Below are positions 44,973 through 53,649 of a stretch of DNA of 60,168 nucleotides, one piece after another. Source of the DNA: Allobosea robiniae (GTDB lineage Bacteria; Pseudomonadota; Alphaproteobacteria; Rhizobiales; Beijerinckiaceae); NCBI RefSeq assembly GCF_900102525.1, contig NZ_FNBZ01000012.1:1-60168 (forward strand). Direction: 5' to 3'. The notes beneath the pieces are model-generated. The model worked only from the letters and a program-made list of their open reading frames with translations, did no database searches and was not told the origin of the DNA. How positions within the stretch are numbered: the first letter of the stretch is position 1; the number at the start of each line of letters is the position of its first letter. The position numbers were made by a program, and so were the translations under genes.

Positions 44973-45755
44973 ATGAGCAACTTCGACCGCAATGCTCCAG
45001 TCTGGGGTGCCGGCCGCGCACAGCAGACCAGCGCCGTCGAGATGGATCAGGGCCTGCGCTCGTTCATGCTCGGCGTCTACAACAACATGGTGATCGGCCT
45101 TGCGATCTCGGCGCTGTTCGCGCTGGGCATCAACAAGATGGCCGTGACCGATCAGGCCAACGCCGTCGCCAAGATCGGCAACACCTATCTCACCTCCTTC
45201 GGCCAGCTGCTTTATGGCACGCCGTTGATGTGGGTGGTCGCGCTGGCGCCGCTGGCCTTCATCTTCTTCTTCTCGTTCCGCGCCGACAAGATGTCGGCCT
45301 CGTCCGCCCGGACGATGTTCTTCGCCTTCGCGGCGGTGATGGGCGTCTCGCTTTCGACGATCCTGATCCGCTACACCGGCGCGTCGGTGGTGCAGGTCTT
45401 CTTCATCACCGCGGCGGCCTTCGGTGGCCTCAGCCTCTACGGCTACACCACCTCGAAGTCGCTCTCCGGCATGGGCTCGTTCCTGGTCATGGGCCTGATC
45501 GGCCTGATCCTGGCCTCGATCGTGAACATCTTCCTGGCCTCGGGCGCTCTGGGCTTCGTCATCTCGCTGGTCGGCGTCGGCATCTTCGCCGGCCTGACCG
45601 CCTGGGACACCCAGCGCCTGAAGGAGATGTATCTCTACTCCGAGCTCGGCCCGGAGGAAGCTGCGAAGCTCTCGGTGAACGGCGCGCTGTCGCTCTACCT
45701 GAACTTCATCAACATGTTCCAGTTCCTGCTCGCGCTGATCGGCAACCGCGAGTGA
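44973..45755 (+). CDS. Bax inhibitor-1/YccA family membrane protein
   Basis: A 260-residue protein with seven hydrophobic segments and the family end FAGLTAWDTQRLKEMYLYSE, in the pH-sensing aspartate region of BI-1 proteins. Homologues such as YccA interact with FtsH, and others act as calcium leaks; the role here is unknown. The ATG at 44973 (MSNFDRNAPVWGAG) is the family start. A GC-rich intrinsic terminator follows the gene. Confidence 0.92.
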   Translation: MSNFDRNAPVWGAGRAQQTSAVEMDQGLRSFMLGVYNNMVIGLAISALFALGINKMAVTDQANAVAKIGNTYLTSFGQLLYGTPLMWVVALAPLAFIFFFSFRADKMSASSARTMFFAFAAVMGVSLSTILIRYTGASVVQVFFITAAAFGGLSLYGYTTSKSLSGMGSFLVMGLIGLILASIVNIFLASGALGFVISLVGVGIFAGLTAWDTQRLKEMYLYSELGPEEAAKLSVNGALSLYLNFINMFQFLLALIGNRE

Positions 45756-45785
45756 GAATGACAGGCTCCTGAACAGGAGCGCACG

Positions 45786-45813
45786 AGCCCCGGCCTCACG
45801 GCCGGGGCTTTTT
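45786..45813 (+). terminator. intrinsic terminator after the BI-1 gene
   Basis: A perfect 10-base stem AGCCCCGGCC/GGCCGGGGCT with a TCAC loop and a run of five T, 30 bases after the stop codon of the Bax-inhibitor gene. Confidence 0.9.
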
Positions 45814-45862
45814 CTTTGAGCGGGCCTTCCCTTCTGGCACGCAGATTGCTCATGCTTTGGGC

Positions 45863-46399
45863 ATGACGCCGCCTTCGATCCGCCCGGCCGCAACGGCCGA
45901 CATCCCCGCCATCGCCGCGATCTACACCCATGCGGTGCTGCACGGCACCGCCTCCTGGGAGCTGGAGCCGCCGGGCGAGGCCGAGATGCAGCGGCGCTAC
46001 GAGGCGATCCTGGCCGGCGGCTACCCCTATCTCGTCGCGGAGCGGGAGGGTGCCATCCTCGGCTATGCCTATGCCGGCGCCTACCGGCCGCGCCCGGCCT
46101 ATCGCGCCACCGTCGAGAACTCGATTTATCTCGCGCCCACCGCGCAGGGCCTTGGCATCGGCAGCCTGCTGCTCGACGCCCTGATGCAGGCCTGCGCCGC
46201 GCGCGGCTTCCGCCAGATGATCGCGGTGATCGGGGACGGCACCGGCGCCTCGATCGGCTCGCGCCGCCTGCATGAGCGCGCCGGCTTTCACCTGATCGGC
46301 GTTGCCGAGAAGGTCGGCTTCAAGCACGGCCGCTGGCTCGATCAGATGCTGATGCAGAAGGAACTGGGCGAGGGCGACCGCACGCCGCCGGGCATCTGA
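45863..46399 (+). CDS. GNAT N-acetyltransferase, phosphinothricin acetyltransferase-like
   Basis: A 178-residue GNAT protein of the Pat/Bar-like group: IRPAATADIPAIAAIYTHAV at the start, YAYAGAYRPRPAYRATVENS, the acetyl-CoA loop TAQGLGIGSLLLDAL and GRWLDQMLMQ near the end. Such proteins acetylate small amines, for example methionine sulfoximine or phosphinothricin; the actual substrate is not known. The ATG at 45863 is preferred over a TTG two codons upstream. Convergent with the DUF2794 gene, 20 bases between ends. Confidence 0.9.
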   Translation: MTPPSIRPAATADIPAIAAIYTHAVLHGTASWELEPPGEAEMQRRYEAILAGGYPYLVAEREGAILGYAYAGAYRPRPAYRATVENSIYLAPTAQGLGIGSLLLDALMQACAARGFRQMIAVIGDGTGASIGSRRLHERAGFHLIGVAEKVGFKHGRWLDQMLMQKELGEGDRTPPGI

Positions 46400-46419
46400 A
46401 CCCGGCGCGGGCAGGCCTG

Positions 46420-46788
46420 TCAGCTCACCACGCTGAGCTTGTTGTCGAGCACCTTGAGCACGCGCGAGAGTTCCGAGCCGCGCTTCAGGATCAGCCCGGT
46501 CGCCGCGACGACCGAATAGGCGCCCTGCCGCCGCGCCAGCGCCGGATCCTTGACGATCCGGTAGAGCGGCATCTCCGACGAGCGCCGGAACACCGAGAAC
46601 TGCGCCTTGTCCTTCAGGAAATCGATGGCGTAGTCACGCCATTCGCCGGCCGCGACCATGCGGCCATAGAGGTTGAGCAATTCGCTGAGTTCGCGCCGGT
46701 CGAAGGTCACGGGCGCCGGGCGCGCCGGCACCGGGAAATTGACGACCGCACCGGCGGCTTGCGATTGCGGCGTTTCGCTTTCGCTCAT
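46420..46788 (-). CDS. DUF2794 protein
   Basis: A 122-residue protein of the alphaproteobacterial DUF2794 family: VTFDRRELSELLNLYGRMVA, the WRDYAIDFLKDKAQFSVFRR core and LYRIVKDPALARRQGAYSVV. The function is unknown. A variable Ala/Pro-rich N-terminus precedes the domain. It is transcribed alone on the minus strand. Confidence 0.87.
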   Translation of the reverse strand: MSESETPQSQAAGAVVNFPVPARPAPVTFDRRELSELLNLYGRMVAAGEWRDYAIDFLKDKAQFSVFRRSSEMPLYRIVKDPALARRQGAYSVVAATGLILKRGSELSRVLKVLDNKLSVVS

Positions 46789-46879
46789 GGCGCCTCCCTG
46801 TCCGGGGCCTCACCAAATCATTCCGGGATGATGCGCCCGCAGTCCTGCGCTGGCAAGGGATGCCGGCGCAGCAATCACA

Positions 46880-47099
46880 TTCGCGCGTGAGTCGAGCCCT
46901 CACGGCGATTGCCCCATTTTCGCCGCGAACGCGTCAAGCGAGCGCCAAGTTGCGCCGTTCAACTCTCCTCGTTGCCTCGACGGCCCGGTTTCGCTGATCA
47001 CCGGTTTGTCAGCCCCCCAGCCCCCCGGAGTTCGGGCGGAGCCGGGCCACCGAGTCGGGGCCAACTAGCGGCTGGCATTGCGCCGGCCGTTTTTCTTTT
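46880..47099 (+). ncRNA. candidate small RNA ending at an orphan terminator
   Basis: There is about 350 bases of gene-free sequence between DUF2794 (46788) and the AhpD-like gene (47136), both on the minus strand. A strong plus-strand intrinsic terminator at 47069-47099 ends it, yet no plus-strand gene lies upstream in this gap. The stretch includes C-rich single-strand candidates (CAGCCCCCCAGCCCCCCGG, and CTCTCCTCG near 46964). The 5' end is not defined by the sequence and I do not recognise the RNA family; the start given is arbitrary. Confidence 0.3.
47069..47099 (+). terminator. orphan intrinsic terminator
   Basis: Stem CGGCTGGC/GCCGGCCG (eight pairs with one G-T) closed by an ATTGC loop and followed by TTTTTCTTTT. 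The T-run is on the plus strand only, so it cannot serve the minus-strand gene that ends at 47136. Confidence 0.75.
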
Positions 47100-47135
47100 G
47101 TGGCAATGCTCGCGGCCGGCGCGCCGGAACCCGGC

Positions 47136-47753
47136 TCACCGCACCTGCCGGTGATACTCGGCGTTGGGCCGCATATCGACCGCCGAGGCCATCCGGTTCG
47201 ACATGTTGTAGAAGGACGCGACGGCGCCGATATCCCAGATGTCGCGCGCGTTGAAACCTGCCTTGCGCAGGCCTTCGCGATCCTCTTCCCCGACGAGATG
47301 CGGGGTTTCCGTCAGCTTGACCGAGAAATCGAGCATGGCGCGGTGCCGCACCGAGAGATCCGCTGCCCGGTAGTTCATCACCAGCAATTCGCCCAGCACG
47401 GGATCGCCCGAGAGCTGGCGCACCGCCGCACCATGGGCGGTGAGGCAATAATAGCAACGGTTCACGCTGGAGACCGCCACCGCGATCATCTCCCGCTCCA
47501 GCTTCGACAGGCCGGAAGGCGCCAGCATCAGGTCGTTGTAGAAGGCGGCGAAGGCCGTGAGCTTGGCATCGTCATGCGCATAGGAGGTCAGCACGTTCGG
47601 CACGAAACCGAGCTTCTCCTGGCATTTCGCGAAATAGGCCTGGTTCTCGGCCGAGAGCGCACCGGGCTTCAGATCCAGAGCCATCACGCTCGGGGGCGAA
47701 TCCTGCCGCGCCGGCTCTTCTCCCACCTTGGGTTTGTCATGCTTTGTTGCCAT
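47136..47753 (-). CDS. peroxidase-related AhpD-like protein
   Basis: A 205-residue protein of the carboxymuconolactone decarboxylase/AhpD family, in the peroxidase-related subgroup. The AhpD core EMIAVAVSSVNRCYYCLTAH has the Glu, the CxxC pair and the His expected for a disulfide reductase or peroxidase site. The variable N-terminus is Lys/Pro-rich. Divergent from the glutamate dehydrogenase gene. The direct substrate is unknown. Confidence 0.9.
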   Translation of the reverse strand: MATKHDKPKVGEEPARQDSPPSVMALDLKPGALSAENQAYFAKCQEKLGFVPNVLTSYAHDDAKLTAFAAFYNDLMLAPSGLSKLEREMIAVAVSSVNRCYYCLTAHGAAVRQLSGDPVLGELLVMNYRAADLSVRHRAMLDFSVKLTETPHLVGEEDREGLRKAGFNARDIWDIGAVASFYNMSNRMASAVDMRPNAEYHRQVR

Positions 47754-47865
47754 GGTGTGTCCTGTCGAGTCGGGGGAGCGTCAGTTTGCCGCTTTTTCAG
47801 GCACGGCAAGTTGAAAGGCTCCGCAGCCTATGTCATCGCTGCGGCAAAACAACTGGGGTTGGGAT

Positions 47866-50800
47866 ATGGGCAAACGGGTGACGAACGCGACTGCGAGTGC
47901 AATCGCAGCGATCGAGGCCGCAGCCACCGGACTGAAGAGTTCGATGCCCGCCGAGTTCCCCCGCCTGCTCTTTGGCCGTTCCGTCGCCGAGGATCTCGAG
48001 GCCCTGCCGGCCGAAATGCTGGCTCACACCGCGGCCGCGGCCTTCGAGCACCTCGCCCAGCCGCGCAAGCCCGAGACGATCAACCTGCGTTTCCGTGACG
48101 AGGAATTCGGCGAGGGCGAGCGCAGGAACCAGCTCACCGTTCTCGAGGTCGTCAACGACAACAAGCCGTTCCTGCTCGATTCGACGCTGGCCGAACTGCA
48201 GGAGCAGGGCCACGAGCCGCGCCTCGTTGCCCATCCGATCCTCGCGGTCGCCCGCGACGCCAAGGGCAAGTTCGCCTCGCTCGCCGGCGAAGCCGCCGGC
48301 CGCGCGCCCGAAGGCACGCGCCGGGAGAGCCTGCTCCATATCCACGTCCCGCGCATCGACACGCCGGAGGCGCGCGAAAAGCTGCGCATCGGGCTCGAGC
48401 GCGTCTATGCCGATGTCGCGCTGGCGGTCGACGATTGGGCCGCGATGCGCGGCCGCATCACCGAGGTGATCCAGGCCTACCGCGCCAATCCGCCGCCGCT
48501 GCCGGAGGACGAGATCAACGAGGCGCTGCAATTCCTCGAATGGATCGCCGGCGACAATTTCACCCTGCTTGGCATCCGCGCCTATCGCTTCCCCGGCGGC
48601 GACGTCGCCGCCGACCCGATCGAGGGCTCGGGGCTCGGCATTCTCCGCGACCCGACGGTCAAGGTCCTGCGCAAAGGCCGCGAACTGGTCACGGTGACAC
48701 CCGAGCTACGCTCCTTCCTGGCCAAGCCCCAGGCGCTCATCATCACCAAGGCCAACGTCAAGAGCCTGGTCCATCGCCGCGTTCATCTCGACTATGTCGG
48801 CGTCAAGCTGTTCACGCCGGATGGAAGGCTCGACGGCGAGCTGCGCATCGTCGGCCTGCTGACCTCGAACGCCTATACCGGCTCGGCCCGGGCCATTCCT
48901 TATCTGCGGCTGAAGGTCGCGCGCGTAGCCAAGAATATCGGCTTCGACCCGGCGAGCTATTCCGGCCGGGCGCTGATGAACGTGCTCGACGCCTATCCGC
49001 GCGACGAGCTCTTCCAGATCGACGTGGCGACGCTGGAGCAGTTCGCCCTCGACATCCTTCAGCTCACCGAGCGGCCGCGCATCCGCGCGCTTGCCCGCGT
49101 CGACGAGTTCGACCGCTTCGTCTCGATCCTCGTCTTCATCCCGAAGGACCGCTACGACACCACGGTGCGCCAGCGCGTCGGCGATTTCCTGGCGCGGGTC
49201 TACGGTGGGCGCCTCTCCGCCGCCTATCCCGCCTATCCCGAGGGGCCGCTCTCGCGCACCCACTACATCATCGGCCGGGACGAGGGCAAAACCCCGCGCG
49301 TCGAACGCGCCACGCTGGAATCCGGCATCAGCGCCATCGTCCGCACCTGGGGCGATGGGCTGAAGGACGTGCTCGACCAGGAGAAGGCCGGCCCGGCCGC
49401 CCGTGCGCTGGCCGAGCGCTATGCCGCGGCCTTCGGCGCCGCCTATCGCGAGCGCTTCTCGGCGGCTGACGCGCTCGTCGATATCGAGATGCTCCAGCAG
49501 CTCACGCCGGAGCGGAGCCGCGCCGTCAATCTCTACCGGCGCGAGGGCGACGACGCCAAGCGCGCCAATCTCAAGGTGTTCTCGCGCGGCGCGCCGATCT
49601 CGCTCTCCGCCCGTGTCCCGGTGCTGGAGAACATGGGCTTCCGCGTCGTCAACGAGCGGACCTACAACGTCATGCCGCAAGGCAATGGCGACACTGTCCG
49701 CATCTGGCTGCACGACATGACGCTGGAGCGCGCCGACGACGGCGAGATCGATATCGAGCATCTCGATCCGACCATCGAGGCGGCGCTGATGGCGCAGTTC
49801 CGCGGCCTCGCCGAATCCGATCGCTTCGACCAGCTCGTGCTCGCCGCCGGCCTCGCCTGGCGGGAAGCGGCCCTGCTGCGCGCCTTCGGCCGCTATCTGC
49901 GCCAGGCCGGCGCGCCCTACGCTCAGGGTTATATCGCCGACGCCCTGACCAGCCATCCCGACATCGCCTCGGGACTCGTCGCCTATTTCGCCGCGAAGTT
50001 CGACCCGCGTGTCCCGGCGGGCGAGCGCGAGCAGCGCATGGCCCAGAAGCATGCCGAGATCGAAGAGGCACTCGACGCCGTCACCAGCCTCGACGACGAC
50101 CGCATCCTGCGCCGCCTCGTCAATCTGGTCGATGCTGCGCTACGCACCAACTTCTTCCAGATCGGCCCCGACGGCCAGCCGCGCCAGACCATCACCTTCA
50201 AGTTCGACTGTGCCAGGGTCGACGGCCTGCCGCTGCCACGCCCGCTCTACGAGATCTTCGTCTATTCGCCACGCGTCGAGGGCATCCATATGCGCTTCGG
50301 CAAGGTCGCCCGCGGCGGCCTGCGCTGGTCCGACCGGCCGCAGGATTTCCGCACCGAGGTGCTCGGCCTGGTCAAGGCGCAGCAGGTCAAGAACGCGGTG
50401 ATCGTGCCGGTCGGCGCCAAGGGCGGCTTCTTCCCGAAGCAGCTTCCGCCGGCCTCCGACCGCGCCGCCTGGCTCGCCGAGGGCACCGAGAGCTACCGCA
50501 TCTTCATCCGCAACCTGCTCGAGCTCACCGACAATCTCGACGGCGAGACCATCGTGCCGCCGCCGGAAACGGTGCGCCATGACGGCGACGATCCTTACCT
50601 CGTCGTCGCCGCCGACAAGGGCACCGCGACCTTCTCCGACACCGCCAACGCGATCTCGCTGGAGAAGCATCACTGGCTCGGCGACGCCTTCGCCTCCGGC
50701 GGCTCGCAGGGCTACGATCACAAGGGCATGGGCATCACGGCTCGCGGCGGCTGGGAAGCGGTGAAGCGCCATTTCCGCGAGGTCGATATCGACATCCAGA

Positions 50801-52698
50801 CCACGCCCTTCACCGTCGCCGGCGTCGGCGACATGTCGGGCGACGTCTTCGGCAACGGCATGCTGCTCTCGCCGGCGATCAAGCTGGTCGCGGCCTTCGA
50901 CCACCGCGACATCTTCCTCGATCCCGACCCGGACACGGCGAAGTCCCTGGCTGAGCGCCAGCGCCTGTTCAAGCTGCCGCGCTCGTCCTGGGCCGATTAC
51001 GACAAGAGCCTGATCTCGAAGGGCGGCGGCGTGTTCTCGCGCCAGGCCAAGAGCATCCCGCTCTCCCCGGAAGTTCGGGCGCTGCTCGATCTCGACAAGA
51101 AGGAGGTTTCGCCGCCCGAGCTGATGACGGCGATCCTTAAGAGCCGCGTCGACCTGCTCTGGTTCGGTGGCATCGGCACCTATATCCGCGCCTCCGACGA
51201 GACCGACGCCCAGGTCGGCGACCGCGCCAATGATCCGATCCGCATCACCGGCAACGATCTCAGGACGCGGGTCGTCGGCGAGGGCGCCAATCTCGGCGTC
51301 ACCCAGCGTGGCCGCATCGAGGCGGCTCGCAAGGGCATCAGGATCAACACCGACGCGATCGACAACTCCGCCGGCGTCAACACCTCCGACGTCGAAGTCA
51401 ACATCAAGATCGCGCTCGCCGGCCCGGTGAAGGACGGCCGCCTGAAGGAAGACAAGCGCAACGAATTGCTGGCCGCGATGACCGACGAGGTCGGCGACCT
51501 CGTCCTGCGCAACAACTACCTGCAGACGCTGGCGCTTTCGCTGACGGAGGCGCAAGGATCGGCCGCAACGCCGGGCCTGCGCTTCCTGATGCAGACGCTG
51601 GAGAAGGATGGCCGGCTCGACCGCGCGGTCGAGTACCTGCCGAGCGATGCCCAGCTCGCCGAGCGCGAGAAGCGCAGCGAAGGCCTGACCCGGCCAGAAC
51701 TCGCGGTGCTGCTCGCCTATGCCAAGCTTTCAGTGCACGACGCGCTGCTCGAATCCTCGGTGCCGGACGATCCCTATCTCGCGACCGAACTCGTGCGCTA
51801 TTTCCCGAAGGCGCTGCGCGAGGCCTATCCGGATGCGATCGCCAGCCACAAGCTGCGCCGCGAGATCGTGGCGACGCAGCTCGCCAACGCCATCGTCAAC
51901 CGTGGCGGCCCGGCGCTCGTGCCGGTGCTGGCGGCGCTGACCCGCTCGGACGCGCCGGCCATCGCCGCGGCCTACGCGATCGCGCGCGATTCCTTCGATC
52001 TCATCGCGCTCAACGGCGAGATCGATGCGCTCGACGCGAAGATTCCCGGCAAGACCCAGCTCGGCCTCTACGGCGCCGCGCAGGAACTCGTCACCAACCG
52101 GATGGGCTGGTTCCTGCGGCGCGGCGTCGCCAAGCCCGGCACAATCGAGCAGACCATCGCGCATTACGCCAAGGGCGTGAGGGAATTGTCGGAGGAACTC
52201 GGCAGCCTGCTGCCGGAGGCCGCTTCGCAGGCAAGGCTCGCGCGCATCGCGGTGCTCTCCTCGGAAGGGGTGCCAGAAGCGCTGGCCGCTCGCGTTGCCA
52301 GCCTGCCGGCGCTGGCCGAGGCGACCGACATCGTCGATATCGCCGAGCGCAGCAAGCGCAGGATCGGCGAGGTCGCCCGCATCCATTTCGGCATCGATGC
52401 GCAATTCGGCCTGTCGAATCTCAAGGCGGCGGCCGCCGCCGTGCCGGCGACGGACGACTATGAGCGCCTTGCTCGCGAACGGGCGATCGAGACGCTGGAC
52501 GACGCCCATTCCAACCTGACGCAGGAGGTTTCAGCCTCGGCCAAGGGCGAGGGCACGCTGGAAAGCTGGCTGGCGGAGCGCGGCGAGGATGCGGAACGCA
52601 CCCGCACCACGATCAACGCGATCACCAGCTCCGGTCTCACCTTGCCGAAACTGATGGTGGCAGCCGGCATGCTGGCCGACCTGCCGCGCAAGCACTAG
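47866..52698 (+). CDS. gdh: NAD-specific glutamate dehydrogenase, large (L_180-type)
   Basis: The giant NAD-dependent glutamate dehydrogenase that converts glutamate to 2-oxoglutarate and ammonia. At 1,610 residues it matches the large bacterial class. N-terminal regulatory and ACT-like domains fill about the first 700 residues. The catalytic part then shows the VARGGLRWSDRPQDFRTEV and VPVGAKGGFFPK motifs with the substrate lysines, the FTVAGVGDMSGDVFGNGML and VGEGANLGVTQRGR dinucleotide-fold regions, and a helical C-terminal domain. An ATG at 47830, 12 codons upstream, is an alternative start. A strong terminator follows. Confidence 0.97.
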   Translation: MGKRVTNATASAIAAIEAAATGLKSSMPAEFPRLLFGRSVAEDLEALPAEMLAHTAAAAFEHLAQPRKPETINLRFRDEEFGEGERRNQLTVLEVVNDNKPFLLDSTLAELQEQGHEPRLVAHPILAVARDAKGKFASLAGEAAGRAPEGTRRESLLHIHVPRIDTPEAREKLRIGLERVYADVALAVDDWAAMRGRITEVIQAYRANPPPLPEDEINEALQFLEWIAGDNFTLLGIRAYRFPGGDVAADPIEGSGLGILRDPTVKVLRKGRELVTVTPELRSFLAKPQALIITKANVKSLVHRRVHLDYVGVKLFTPDGRLDGELRIVGLLTSNAYTGSARAIPYLRLKVARVAKNIGFDPASYSGRALMNVLDAYPRDELFQIDVATLEQFALDILQLTERPRIRALARVDEFDRFVSILVFIPKDRYDTTVRQRVGDFLARVYGGRLSAAYPAYPEGPLSRTHYIIGRDEGKTPRVERATLESGISAIVRTWGDGLKDVLDQEKAGPAARALAERYAAAFGAAYRERFSAADALVDIEMLQQLTPERSRAVNLYRREGDDAKRANLKVFSRGAPISLSARVPVLENMGFRVVNERTYNVMPQGNGDTVRIWLHDMTLERADDGEIDIEHLDPTIEAALMAQFRGLAESDRFDQLVLAAGLAWREAALLRAFGRYLRQAGAPYAQGYIADALTSHPDIASGLVAYFAAKFDPRVPAGEREQRMAQKHAEIEEALDAVTSLDDDRILRRLVNLVDAALRTNFFQIGPDGQPRQTITFKFDCARVDGLPLPRPLYEIFVYSPRVEGIHMRFGKVARGGLRWSDRPQDFRTEVLGLVKAQQVKNAVIVPVGAKGGFFPKQLPPASDRAAWLAEGTESYRIFIRNLLELTDNLDGETIVPPPETVRHDGDDPYLVVAADKGTATFSDTANAISLEKHHWLGDAFASGGSQGYDHKGMGITARGGWEAVKRHFREVDIDIQTTPFTVAGVGDMSGDVFGNGMLLSPAIKLVAAFDHRDIFLDPDPDTAKSLAERQRLFKLPRSSWADYDKSLISKGGGVFSRQAKSIPLSPEVRALLDLDKKEVSPPELMTAILKSRVDLLWFGGIGTYIRASDETDAQVGDRANDPIRITGNDLRTRVVGEGANLGVTQRGRIEAARKGIRINTDAIDNSAGVNTSDVEVNIKIALAGPVKDGRLKEDKRNELLAAMTDEVGDLVLRNNYLQTLALSLTEAQGSAATPGLRFLMQTLEKDGRLDRAVEYLPSDAQLAEREKRSEGLTRPELAVLLAYAKLSVHDALLESSVPDDPYLATELVRYFPKALREAYPDAIASHKLRREIVATQLANAIVNRGGPALVPVLAALTRSDAPAIAAAYAIARDSFDLIALNGEIDALDAKIPGKTQLGLYGAAQELVTNRMGWFLRRGVAKPGTIEQTIAHYAKGVRELSEELGSLLPEAASQARLARIAVLSSEGVPEALAARVASLPALAEATDIVDIAERSKRRIGEVARIHFGIDAQFGLSNLKAAAAAVPATDDYERLARERAIETLDDAHSNLTQEVSASAKGEGTLESWLAERGEDAERTRTTINAITSSGLTLPKLMVAAGMLADLPRKH

Positions 52699-52743
52699 AT
52701 TGTCGAGTGCGTTACGCGCGAAGCGATCCAGGCTGAGTGTCAT

Positions 52744-52792
52744 GGCATCGGACCGGAAGGCGGCATCCGCTTTTCGGTCCGATGCCCTTTTT
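52744..52792 (+). terminator. intrinsic terminator of gdh
   Basis: A perfect 12-base stem GGCATCGGACCG/CGGTCCGATGCC, with an internal GCGG/CCGC hairpin in the loop, followed by CTTTTT. It ends only 14 bases before the next start codon, so the downstream Trm112-like gene has almost no room for its own upstream promoter. Confidence 0.88.
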
Positions 52793-52806
52793 GAACGGAA
52801 AGACCT

Positions 52807-53004
52807 ATGACCGGCGAAGCCGACACGACCACCCGCATCGACCCGAAGCTGCTTGAAATCCTGGTCTGCCCGCTGACCAAGGCGACGCTGGAATACGATG
52901 CTGCGAAGCAGGAGCTGATCAGCCGCCCTGCCAAGCTGGCCTATCCGATCCGCGACGGCATCCCGATCATGCTGCCGGAAGAAGCACGCCAGCTGGAAGA
53001 TTGA
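52807..53004 (+). CDS. Trm112-like protein (UPF0434)
   Basis: A 65-residue protein of the Trm112/YcaR family: IDPKLLEILVCPLTKATLEYD and LAYPIRDGIPIMLPEEARQ. Zinc cysteines are reduced to the single VCP, as in many bacterial members. Homologues bind methyltransferases or support cell envelope processes, but function is uncertain. A GGAAAG ribosome binding site precedes the ATG. The gene sits directly after the gdh terminator, so it may depend on read-through or on a promoter within that hairpin. Confidence 0.9.
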   Translation: MTGEADTTTRIDPKLLEILVCPLTKATLEYDAAKQELISRPAKLAYPIRDGIPIMLPEEARQLED

Positions 53005-53010
53005 GGCCAT

Positions 53011-53059
53011 TTGGCCCAATTCCAGCCTTGTGTTAGGATGTACACACTCTAACACAAGG
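53011..53059 (+). promoter_or_regulatory. promoter and operator of the ParD/ParE-type module
   Basis: A -35-like TTGGCC (53011-53016) and -10-like TAGGAT (53034-53039) are spaced by 17 bases. A perfect inverted repeat overlaps the -10 and start region: arms CCTTGTGTTAG (53026-53036) and CTAACACAAGG (53049-53059) with a 12-base spacer that is itself partly symmetric (TGTACA). The right arm contains the AAGG ribosome binding site. This is the expected layout for autoregulation. Confidence 0.7.
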
Positions 53060-53068
53060 ATCACGGCG

Positions 53069-53338
53069 ATGCCCGCGACGGAAACCATGACGATCCGGGT
53101 TTCAGCCGAAACCAAGCGGAAACTTGAACGCATCGCCGCCGGCACCCGGCGCAGCAAGTCCTTCCTCGCAGGCGAGGCTGTTTCAGCCTATGTCGACCGC
53201 GAGCTGGAGATCATCGAAGGGATCAAGCGCGGCCTCGCCGATGTCGAGGCCGGGCGGGTCGTGTCGCATGATGAAGTCATGGCGGACGCTCGCCGGATCA
53301 TCGCGGATGCGCGGCGCGAGCGAGCCAGCCGGAGATGA
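53069..53338 (+). CDS. ribbon-helix-helix antitoxin (ParD/CopG type)
   Basis: An 89-residue antitoxin with an N-terminal ribbon-helix-helix domain (MTIRVSAETKRKLERIAAGT, then SFLAGEAVSAYVDREL) and a C-terminal toxin-binding helix rich in Arg/Ala (DARRIIADARRERAS). It is immediately upstream of, and overlaps by four bases, a ParE-type toxin gene. It probably represses its own promoter at the inverted repeat upstream. The ATG at 53069 is the first after the operator. Confidence 0.88.
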   Translation: MPATETMTIRVSAETKRKLERIAAGTRRSKSFLAGEAVSAYVDRELEIIEGIKRGLADVEAGRVVSHDEVMADARRIIADARRERASRR

Positions 53339-53640
53339 AGCCGGTCATCTGGTCGGATGACGCCAGGCGCGATTATTTCGCTATCCTCAGACACATCGCC
53401 CAAGACAACCCAGACGCCGCCGAACGGACCGTTGATGCGATTGAGCAGACCGGCAATGCGCTCGGCGAGTTCGCGACCGGACGACCCGGTCGCGTGAACG
53501 GTACCTACGAAAAGCTGGTTCCTCGCCTGACCTACATCCTCGCCTATGCCATCGCATCCCAAGGCGAGCGTGAGGTCGTGGCGATTCTGCGCGTCATCCA
53601 TACAGCGCGCGACTGGCGCGAAGAGGATTGGCCCGCATAA
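53335..53640 (+). CDS. RelE/ParE family toxin
   Basis: A 101-residue toxin of the RelE/ParE superfamily: WSDDARRDYFAILRHIAQDN, then the segment GTYEKLVPRLTYILAY and VVAILRVIHTARDW at the end, as in plasmid and chromosomal ParE. ParE proteins poison gyrase, while RelE cuts mRNA; sequence favours the ParE side, but target is not proven. Its stop lies 9 bases from the convergent UbiH-type gene. Confidence 0.88.
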   Translation: MKPVIWSDDARRDYFAILRHIAQDNPDAAERTVDAIEQTGNALGEFATGRPGRVNGTYEKLVPRLTYILAYAIASQGEREVVAILRVIHTARDWREEDWPA

Positions 53641-53649
53641 GCGAGACCC

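Noticed and set aside
47044..47063. Sequence CCACCGAGTCGGGG resembling the end of a tracrRNA
   Set aside because: Only a short chance match; no CRISPR array, Cas gene or repeat is present in the window.
46909..47154. 81-codon plus-strand frame in the DUF2794/AhpD gap
   Set aside because: Runs through the orphan terminator hairpin and has Arg/Pro-rich nonsense-like composition. The terminator suggests RNA, not this frame.
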